Of a stretch of 64,000 nt of DNA, positions 55,793 through 64,000 are shown piece by piece. A program made the translations under genes and the position numbers. How positions within the stretch are numbered: the first letter of the stretch is position 1; the number at the start of each line of letters is the position of its first letter. The stretch comes from Metaphire vulgaris (lineage: Eukaryota > Annelida > Clitellata > Crassiclitellata > Megascolecidae): NCBI GenBank assembly GCA_018105865.1, contig CM030834.1, positions 6,496,668-6,560,667 of the forward strand. The letters run 5' to 3'. The notes beneath the pieces are model-generated. The model was not told the origin of the DNA. It did not search any database and saw only the letters and a list, made by a program, of their open reading frames with translations.

Positions 55793-58700
55793 CTAATAAA
55801 AGCATTCATTTCACGCTTAAATAAATTTACTATATTAGTCCTAGTCTCTCGATGGAAATCGAGAGAACCAGCATGTAAATCATGATGATGATTGCCATAT
55901 CTGGAAACTTCCAACAACAGTATTAATGTTATTTTGTAAGTCTGTTGAAATTGGATGATTCCAGCATATGTATATACTAAACGTTTATCCAGAAGACTTA
56001 TTCCTCTGGCTCGCACCGGCGCTTACGCACCTAGTAGGCCTATATCGATGCGAACAGGGCCCATGGGCAAAGTAGCCTACACAGTAGGTCTTCGGCCTAA
56101 TCCAAAACCCTAAACCTTAACCTTGTAGACTCACTCCTTACCCAAAATCATGTTCTGACCTTTGCATTTTGGAGCTTAAGACTCGACTTTCGTTGGTTGA
56201 GGTTGTTGATGTAATCGTCGCCTGAGATTATATTTCCGCTTGCTTCAGTAGAATCGAGACTCATGAACGTAAGCAGATCCCTGGTGCTCACCGACTGACA
56301 CGTCAACTGCAGAGCTCCGTCATTCTGCAAAATCAGTCAAAACACGGCTGTTGCTTTCTATTCCTGTTTCGTCTTAACATTTTCCATATTTGAAGCAAGC
56401 ATACGACGAAAATCTATGGTACGAATCAATTGGAAAAGGTTTGATTAGATTTTAAGAAGCGAAAAGCTGAGAAATAATATTCAATAACACTTGATTATAA
56501 GCTTATTCTTCGTAATGGCAATTCTCCAGATTTCTAGAGATTGTGTCTGCTCATAGAATTAAATTTTAAAGACGAGATCGCAACAAAGAAATTTCATCAG
56601 CTGAAGAATCTCAAAAAGAAATTGACAATTTGTGAGCGTCGGCAATGGTCATGGCTAACGAAGAAAAGGATCCCCAGAGGAAGTTAAATAAATCAAGCAT
56701 CGATGAATTTACAGAATCGCGTATATTACTCACTTGCACAACTAAATATCGCCCAGGGTCCCTCGCCATTTTAGCAAGTTCCGTGGACAGATCTAAGAAA
56801 GTCGGCCGACTGTCTGCATCCAGCATCCAACCTAAACACCAAAAGCCCATGGAATTGTAATTCCAAACAACAGAACGACACAGCGAATACAGCAGATCGT
56901 AAGAATAAAGACCTAAGCGGGATTTATCAAGAGAGGACATAAGCTAAGCTTCTGACACTGTTCGGGACACATTTTTAAAGCCGCTCATCAAAGGTTTGTG
57001 CAATTTTTGGACCATCACATACTTCTTTTCACCATTCACCTCTCTTCACAGGTGGTATGATCAGATTTTTATTCTATGCAGTGTACTTTGTGGGGGCGTG
57101 TAGGCCCCTACTCTGTGGTGCAAATAATGGACTGTTGTCCTTTCTTCTATCTTCGCCATAAGCGAAATGATGACTTTGACGTTGAAATAACACGAGTAAA
57201 ATATATTCAAGGCATGGACTAGAATCACTGTATAAGACCTATATAACCAAACAACTGCTATACACATTTCTTTGCATCATCTGAGCCTGCTTTCATGTTG
57301 AGTTATCATCTAATTTCTGGCTATGTTACCATATCTTTGCTTTCTGTTGGGACAAGCATTGACCGTCTTGCATACCTACAGCATATGACAGTCCTGAGGG
57401 AGAAAGCGCGGTTTCATGTGGAGATCTATGTTCTGATGAACTTGAAGGCTTGTCGATCATCATAAGAACGCAAATTCTTAAATTTGAGACCTCTTGAATA
57501 TCCAAAAATTTGCACATGAACTCAAAAGCTATGGATTTTTTTCTGGACACACAGACGGTCCCCAATGAGTCAAGAATTTAACAGGGAATGCACTGAAGCT
57601 GATATTAATGCAACCATCTTCTGTGCTTTGGAACTGCTCAACTGCTGCTAACAGACTCAGCATCTGAATCAATGGAAATATTTCGATTTTTAAAGAGATT
57701 CTCTTGCATTTTATCATAATCATGTAGACGTCGATGGTGCAGATCGACGGTTGTGGAAGTCGTTCTCCTTTTTCCAGCAAATCCACCACATTTTTGGCAC
57801 TGATGCCATCGTAAGGACGTTGTCCATAGGTACACAACTCCCAAATGGTTACACCTGTATAAAGGCATATCACAGGTAACAATAATTCATAGATGTTGCA
57901 AACTTTTTTGTTTTTTTTCTCAGCAAAAAACGCGTTTTAAAAGTTTTTTTATTGTTTACGTTTTTTTATTTTATTGCCTTTTTCAACGGCTTTTGCAATA
58001 TGGTATTTCCATTATTTCTAGATCATGGATTAGCAGTGGCGTAACGTGGGGAGGGCGGGGGGCACTTTGTTGACAGCCCCCCGGGGCCCGGGCGGGGGTC
58101 CCGAAGAGGGGTCTAAGCTAGGGTTAGGTTAGGGTTAACCCTAGCTTAACCTAACCCTAACCCTAGAAATGATGTGCTGATGACCTTTTTTTGCTCGTCA
58201 GGATAAAAAAGGAGAAAGGAGGCGATAACGTTTTTTTTGGATCGTCAGGATAAAAAAGGAGGCGATAACGTTTTTTTGCTCGTCAGCTCGAAACTCTAGA
58301 GCCCCCATGGCAAAGATGCCCCCCCGGGCCCCCAAAAGTCACGCTACGCCACTGTGGATTAGACAAGCGGTGAATCGAAATTTTCATACATTAATCAAGG
58401 CGCTACACTGTTTAAATTACGTGAAGTTTGGAGACAAAACGCGGCAATATTGAAAAGTCGAGATACGAACCACGTTGAGCTGAATTCTCTTGTTTTTGTT
58501 GTAAATTGTACGAAATTTATACTAAAAGGTACGGTATATTTAAAAATATTATCGTTGCTTGGAATTCCTTAGAATATGAGTTTAAACAAGCTTTGAAGGT
58601 GATACGTTTACGTTTAACCCAGTGGCTATTATAGCCACATAGACATTAGGTACGTAGTTTAATTTTTTGGGGGGAGGGACAGACATTGTGGAGGTCATAC

Positions 58701-61700
58701 TACTTGCCAAAATGTCAAAGCATTTTTTTGGGAAAATTCAAACTGGGGGGATTCCCCCAGAGAAGGCCTAGAATAAACACTGGTTTAACCTAAGATGATC
58801 GCTTCGTGTCTTGATTGTCTGTGAGTTTTAGAGGAGCTTTTGGCGCCAAGACAATGTTAATATTTATTCAAATTAGCTATTAACAAATTGTCACAATAAA
58901 TAAATAAGCCTACATTTAGCGTTTTCTGCGCTACTAATGAGTGTTTCTCGTTGTCTTGCTTTTTTCATTTATAAACTAATTACGCTACAACAGTAAAAAA
59001 ATTAGCATGTTAATTTTTGTGTTGGATAAAAAAGTAAATGAACGTTTTTTCAACGTCTTTTACGTTTTTTATATTCCGGAAAAAACGCGATTTTTACGTT
59101 ATTTTATTATACGTTTGCAACACATAGGCTATGCAATAATTCATAAGAACTAGTATTTCGTTAATAGATATCCTTAAATTATTGAATGAAAATTAATTTC
59201 TTTAGACTATATTCGACAAAGAAACGTAACTCTCTAAATGCTACACTAGAGCGAAATTCGTGGTAAAAAATCATGTCCATGGTTGGCCTAGTCACTGACT
59301 GAAAATCCATAGATAAATATCTAAGAGTGTTTGGCAAATGAAGTAAATCTTTCTTACCAAAACTCCAAACATCGCTCTTGTGTGTAAATATCTGATGCCG
59401 AATACACTCGAGAGCTAACCATTTGATTGGCCACTAGAACAAATGAAGTAGGCCTAAACCCTTTCAATCTTTAGCAATAAATAACCAATATATGACCAAT
59501 GTTAAACACATAGATGACTGGCTAAAATTAGAGCCTATTAGAGTTATTATCTCTTCCTATATGTTATCTTAGTCATTTTTGTATGAATTTTGGAGCCCAA
59601 CGTTTGAAACTTCTGTTACCGTCATCCGTGTTCTCAGCAGCCACTAAACCTCAACCAAGTGAATACAAATTCTTAGAATATCGATCATTAGCAGTTTCGT
59701 TCTGGGTTTTCGCCGTCGATTCTTGATCAAATGAGCTGTTCTGTTATTTGTCGCTGTCTTAATTGATTCAAAGGAGATTTAATTGCTTCGGTCGGTCTAC
59801 TTCAGGGGTGCGCAACCTTTTCGGTGTTGCCGGCCGCATTACAGACTTTTTACGTGATAACGGCCACCAGCGAGTCCAAGTAATTTTTGTATGAATGACC
59901 AGTGGCGTAGGCAAGATTTCCAGAAGGGGGTTTGGTTTCGATCGTAACCAACTTCGAAAAATCTTGACAAGCCAAAAAAGGTCGTCCCCTTCCTTACACC
60001 TTACATTCTTTCTATAGCACTTAGAAAATTTTCGGTCGGCAGCCAGCCAAAGGGGTTTGACCCCAAGATCTCGTCCGAAAATAAAAATGTATGGAAACAC
60101 ATGAACGCTTGTGCTTCCAGACAGACTTGCGAAATCAGGAGACTCGCTGAAGACCATAAGCCTTATTCCCGACTCCAGATTGTTGCCTGTCAATCTGGTT
60201 CGGTACTCGCTCTTCAAATATTTAATTCTAGAAAACGATGTTTCGCGCATTTGCTTCCGAAAAGAATAAGAATGTTTCTGGTCAGTTCTCGTAGTTTTGG
60301 GCATTCCATTGCTGTTTTTCACGTGCAGAGGATCGTTCTCATCAGCAAACTTCTTCACAAGCTGCTCATTACTCTTCAACTCAACCAGTTCCATTTGAAG
60401 ATGAAACGGTGCACTCTCTGTCTCCATCAGATGCTGAGAAGCTTAAGATTAGGGCCTACTATATGTTGTTGAAATATTCTCAGAATCTTGGGAACGGGCG
60501 GCGAATTCCTGCAACAGCCCATTGAAAACTCTAGAATAGTGTATGGTTGGAATTTCGTGTCCTTGTAAGTCTGCTGTCAATCAGAGCCGTAAGTTGTAGA
60601 AAAATTGACATGAATTACGCTGCTGCAGATGACTTTTGAGGAGACGACATTTGTCAAGAAAGTCTTTAACTTTTCTATGCATGAGGCAAACTGTTGTTGC
60701 TTTACCTTGCAGACCTCGATAGCTGAGATGGATGTAGCTGAGATGGATTCGCAATTCTGCCAGAAAAGCCAAGGATGTGAGGAAGGGTTTAGCAAGGGGC
60801 AGTCCTTGTTTTTCATATAATAAAATTCCACTATTTCCTGCCTATGCCAACGGCCGCCATCACAAACATTTTAAAATGCATGTGCACGGCCGCATGCGTC
60901 CGTACGGCCGTAGGTTGTGCACCTCTGGTCTACTTGGTTCCCGCCGGAACACTGAAGTTAGGGGACGTCGGATGCGGCGGCTCGTATATGGGCTGGTGAC
61001 TGTCCTGGGATCGAGCCGTCACACCGGCGGCTAACTAAAGCAGTTCATCGCTTAGGTGTGGACGAATTGGCAGCAGCGTTAAAGCTGCAAAGGGAAAACG
61101 CAGGTCTGGAGAAAGCAATAGCAAAGCAATGACAAACATTACATAGATTAATGGTGTAAGTCATCTGCGCCGCTGCTTACCTAGTACAATCATGGAGATA
61201 AGCGCCGGACCCTATGATCGCTCGAGTACGAGAATATCTTTTCCTTAAATCGCTTCAAAACGCAACCTCTGCCTCTATTTTTTTGCCTAGACTATTACAA
61301 TAGATTTCAAGTAACAAAAACTACTCATCTTTTAAACTTTATTGACATCAACTTGTCAAGAAAACAACTGTCACCGCCGCATAATAGGCCTATGTCTTAA
61401 ATTTTGTAAATTTTGACGTATAGGCCTATAGCACTACTCACGTTGAGTGAACATAGAAACTTACCTTTCCACCGGACTCTTGACATCGATCGTGTCTGTC
61501 GACCATTTTAGCCAAACCAAAATCTGTGATTTTTACGTGATGCGAACTCTGAACTAGCGAAGAAAAATGAAATAGCAGAATCATTCAAAAGAATGCCTTT
61601 GTTAAAATAAGTTAGGGTGAATACAAATTCTGAGTTAATTTGTCTGATGATAAAATATAATAAAGTCTGAGTTATCTGATAAAAAATTTCACTCTGACAA

Positions 61701-63762
61701 ATCTTCACATAACAGTAGACATAAGCTATTATATACAAGGTCAAAACTACGAGTACGATCATAGGTAGGCTACGCAGAATAGTACACAGAACTTAGTATT
61801 CAGAGCACTACAGGGCTGCTTAACTGACTTTTCTTGAATCTTGAATTCATTTTAATGAATTGTTCTGCGATTGCGTGACTGTCAACAATATCGGTTTCAT
61901 ATAGCCTATGTATTTCTGTTTTGAGCTTATCTGCGCTGGAGATGACAGCGGCCTTAGGAATGACACGCGACGACCTGAGTATTTCAGAGCAAGTACATTC
62001 TAGTATTAGACGTCCAATTATCAAATTCAGTACTGATCTCTTTCTTGCTTTTATTTTTGTGACATAAACATTACATTCGTATAAAAGTAGTTTTACCTAA
62101 AACATTTCTTGCTGCAAGATCTCGGTGAATAATTCCTCGATCCTCGAGATATTTCATCCCCTGTGAACCACAAAAAATAATTATTGAAACTTGTGTTATT
62201 TATGGCAGCCAAAATCCGATATAAATCTTCTTGTCCCTTAGAACAGCAGCAATACATATCGGCACCTCTGTGTTAGCTTTAGTGTGCTTTAGTATGTCAG
62301 TAGTTAGCACATTAGTATGTTTTTAAATTTTCTTCTTGTTGCTGTTGTATTTGTCAAGATTATATTAAAAGGTTACGCAGGCTAACTATTTATGCTTCTT
62401 CTTCTTCCTCCTCCTCCTTCTTCAACTTTCCTCGCTCCGGTGGTTGGTCACACTATGGACAATCCCTTTTCATTGCTGCCTGTTGTTAGTTGTCCTCATG
62501 GTTTGGTGTGTTGTGTCATCCAGGTTCGAATGTTGTCGAGCCAGATTATCCTTTGCCTTTCTTGAGCTCCTCTTCATAGAATTGTACCCTGTACGATCTC
62601 TTTCTCAAGATACAGTGATGTTAATCCTTGTTCTGGACCTTGTCCTTGCTTTAATCTCTACTCTCTAATGCATTTTACTCAATCTAATACTATCCCATAA
62701 CCATCCCAACTACTCACCGCTTTTTGGACAAATCTCGTGACCGGTCTCAATCCGATTAGAAGCGGGCCCCCCGTACCCCTCCCCTCCGTGGCTACGTCAA
62801 TGTTCGTTGCACATAAGGCATGCAGTTGTCAATGCAACAAAATAGGAAGCCATGAGTAGCTATACACTGATGACAATTATAATATTATAATTACAATACA
62901 ATATAATATAATTAGGCCTATAATATGTAACATTTGTCATCGTGTAAACAAATTTCGTAACAAAGTATCAGAAGACTACACTCGATTGGCAAGGCTGATG
63001 ATGATGTTACCTTGGCGATTTGAGTGCACCAGTTCAAGAGAGTCTTCGATCCGACGTTGTCTTTGTTCTTTCGCACGTAGTCAAGTAGACTGCCGAGGGG
63101 CATCAACTGCGTCACGAGCATCATCTGAGCCGTCATGCAAACGGCGAGGATGCGAACACAGCACGGATGGTCAACGGACGCCATGATTCTCGCCTCCTCT
63201 AGAAGACTCTCGTTCTGACCAGAGCCGCCCTGAAGGACTTTTATTGCCACTGGAATCTTGACGTTATCTTCCTCGGGGATCCAGAAACCCTTTTTTAAAA
63301 ATCGGACATAAAACAATAATGAATTAATCAATAAAAATCGTTTCTTCAAAGAGAAAATTAGTCATTGCAAGTACTAGTGAATTCAAATGGAATTCTCTCG
63401 CAAATCGATTTCTGGAAAATACGTTAGGCCTACTGTTGCCTGAACACTTTCCTGGGACAATAAAGAAGGAATCTGTCTGCGTCCAATAAGATCCGGGCAT
63501 TTGTCGCCTATAGGAAACCGATGCAGCGTTCCTTATTGCATCGACGAGCCCAGTGGCCGAAAGGAATACTGCACAAAATATTCAGTGGTTCCCTATCGTC
63601 AGATGATTCTGATCTAATTCTTTATCCATAAAGAAGGCAGAAGCTTACCTTATACACAGTTCCGAAAGCACCGGAGCCAATGGTATTTCTTCGCTTCAGT
63701 TCCGATTCTTTGATCAATCGCAAAACGGACATATCAGGCTTTGCATTGCTTGGCGTAAGAGG
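55376..63762 (-). CDS. EGFR: EGFR/ErbB receptor tyrosine kinase, 3' part of gene
   Basis: Nine exons join in frame for 482 residues: 63649-63762, 63011-63289, 62097-62160, 61465-61553, 59358-59433, 57708-57854, 56734-56831, 56160-56324 and 55376-55792. They encode the intracellular half of an ErbB receptor, which phosphorylates its own tail and partners at the plasma membrane after ligand binding. All kinase motifs are present in order: [14 protein letters not shown], the alphaC Glu, [31 protein letters not shown] and RPTF. EGFR-specific words include [34 protein letters not shown] and [10 protein letters not shown]. Juxtamembrane and 3' exons are complete; transmembrane and ligand-binding exons lie beyond the right edge. 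Introns are standard except for one GC-AG. Oddities: the activation-loop Tyr is Cys, VPIKW is WPIKW, and the beta3-alphaC loop is short. One gene is inferred from phase and order; no transcript was seen. Confidence 0.97.
56160..56324 (-). CDS. EGFR: EGFR exon: start of tail
   Basis: Acceptor TTTTGCAG, donor GTCAGA. It replaces the GDERMHLPS region of vertebrate EGFR with [27 protein letters not shown] holds a YxN motif that fits Grb2 SH2 docking. Confidence 0.9.
56734..56831 (-). CDS. EGFR: EGFR exon: end of kinase C-lobe
   Basis: Acceptor GTGTTTAG, donor GTGAGT. It encodes [14 protein letters not shown] and [12 protein letters not shown], including the conserved Arg of kinase subdomain XI. 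Confidence 0.97.
57708..57854 (-). CDS. EGFR: EGFR exon: kinase C-lobe, GC donor
   Basis: Acceptor TATACAG. It encodes [18 protein letters not shown] and [20 protein letters not shown]. The next bases are GCAAGA with no usable GT; splitting there gives a Cys codon across the junction (T|GT) and the expected KCWML sequence. Confidence 0.95.
58034..58354. mobile_element. hAT-type MITE with telomere-like core, copy 2 (EGFR intron)
   Basis: Ends CAGTGGCGTAACGTGGGG and CACGCTACGCCACTG with the perfect 8-bp duplication TGGATTAG (58026-58033, 58355-58362). Same family and internal order as 52917-53223, including the inverted TTAGGG-type arrays and the motif at 58179. One motif block is duplicated (58225 and 58261). 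Confidence 0.92.
59358..59433 (-). CDS. EGFR: EGFR exon: activation segment end, helix F
   Basis: Acceptor TTGTTCTAG, donor GTAAGA. It encodes [20 protein letters not shown] and then DVWSFG. The first residue is Trp where ErbB kinases have Val, Met or Leu. Confidence 0.95.
59803..60927 (-). mobile_element. hAT element with transposase relics (EGFR intron)
   Basis: Ends CAGGGGTGCGCAACC and GGTTGTGCACCTCTG with the perfect 8-bp duplication GTCTACTT (59795-59802, 60928-60935). The minus strand reads [10 protein letters not shown] and [18 protein letters not shown] (60772-60590), then [19 protein letters not shown] and [19 protein letters not shown] (60420-60150). These match GTF2IRD2/ZBED-type hAT transposases with the catalytic centre deleted. 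A further CAGTGGCGTAGGCAAG-type sequence is inserted near 59901. Confidence 0.9.
60945..61240 (+). mobile_element. tRNA-derived SINE (EGFR intron)
   Basis: A B-box-like GGGATCGAGCCG lies near 61011. The tail, with GATTAATGGTGTAAGTCATC and GCTGCTTACCTAGTAC, matches the SINEs at 32279 and 43757. Confidence 0.6.
61465..61553 (-). CDS. EGFR: EGFR exon: DFG and activation loop
   Basis: Acceptor GTTCGCTAG with phase 1 gives [20 protein letters not shown]. The loop then reads [13 protein letters not shown] with no tyrosine. Donor GTAAGT. Confidence 0.96.
62097..62160 (-). CDS. EGFR: EGFR exon: catalytic loop
   Basis: Acceptor GGTTCACAG, donor GTAAAA, 64 nt. It encodes [19 protein letters not shown] and VL, with the catalytic Asp and the RAA signature of Tyr kinases. 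Confidence 0.97.
63011..63289 (-). CDS. EGFR: EGFR exon: kinase N-lobe and hinge
   Basis: The acceptor has a poor pyrimidine tract (TTTTTAAAAAAG); donor GTAACA. It encodes [19 protein letters not shown] with the ATP-binding Lys, the alphaC stretch [14 protein letters not shown], the hinge [14 protein letters not shown] and [10 protein letters not shown]. Confidence 0.97.
63649..63762 (-). CDS. EGFR: EGFR exon: juxtamembrane and P-loop
   Basis: Acceptor CCACTTGTAG, donor GTAAGC. It encodes [20 protein letters not shown] and then [22 protein letters not shown] keeps the proline-directed Thr that is an ERK site in human EGFR. Nothing upstream to 64000 looks like another exon. Confidence 0.96.
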
Positions 63763-64000
63763 CTACAAGTGGACATCTAAGACATTAGGACGGAAACGAC
63801 TGAAAACCATTCGCACAGTTACAGCACAACATACTGAAAAAGCGTACACTACTTAGACGGAGATATGAAATTGGAGCCATATGAGACGATTGGCAGACTG
63901 CAGCAATTGACAGCCGTGAGTATTATTGGCCCAATTTTTAAAGATCGCTGCTATAATTTAGTCTCAAAATGCAAATACAATAATGCAATAATGCATAATG

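Overview
This is invertebrate animal (metazoan) nuclear DNA. It is AT-rich and packed with transposons and microsatellites, and it carries two spliced genes with long introns, both on the minus strand. The window cannot fix the species. The EGFR-type receptor, the CPLANE gene FUZ, CR1/L2-like and RTE-like LINEs, tRNA-derived SINEs and many hAT-type elements would fit a marine deuterostome or lophotrochozoan. The octamer TAGGCCTA occurs about 20 times, where fewer than one copy is expected by chance.

Layout. Positions 1-23600 are gene-poor: a mariner relic, decayed RTE LINEs (4.6-7.2 kb), many short TIR elements with 8-bp target duplications, a Helitron-like element nested in a MITE (12.3-13.0 kb), SINEs, CR1/L2 3' ends and long (GA), (TA) and (ATT) tracts. 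At 23606-24460 lies an intact intronless ORF with a ParB/sulfiredoxin-like domain and a Cys-rich tail. Positions 24.6-26.8 kb hold a MITE and LINE tails, including an exact 155-bp duplication.

Positions 28361-40824 (minus) hold a FUZ (fuzzy planar cell polarity protein) gene, assembled here from 11 exons with compatible phases. Only the first coding exon was not found. Its introns carry CR1, RTE, SINE and hAT insertions. Positions 41-55 kb are a transposon block: a young RTE insertion with a 12-bp target duplication, hAT relics, a 3.1-kb TIR transposon with a decayed DUF7869-like transposase and repeated subterminal motifs, a second Helitron-like copy, MITEs carrying telomere-like arrays and a foldback element.

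Positions 55376-63762 (minus) hold the 3' part of an EGFR/ErbB receptor tyrosine kinase gene: nine exons from the juxtamembrane segment through the whole kinase domain to the stop codon. The transmembrane and extracellular exons lie beyond the right edge. Notable points are a GC-AG intron, loss of the activation-loop tyrosine and a short beta3-alphaC loop.

Most notable overall are two patterns that cut across element families. One is a recurrent internal motif close to TGACAAGCAAAAAAGGTC inside many otherwise different MITEs. The other is evidence that TAGGCCTA arises by 6-bp insertion at TA. No RNA genes, CRISPR arrays or bacterial-type regulatory sites were seen.
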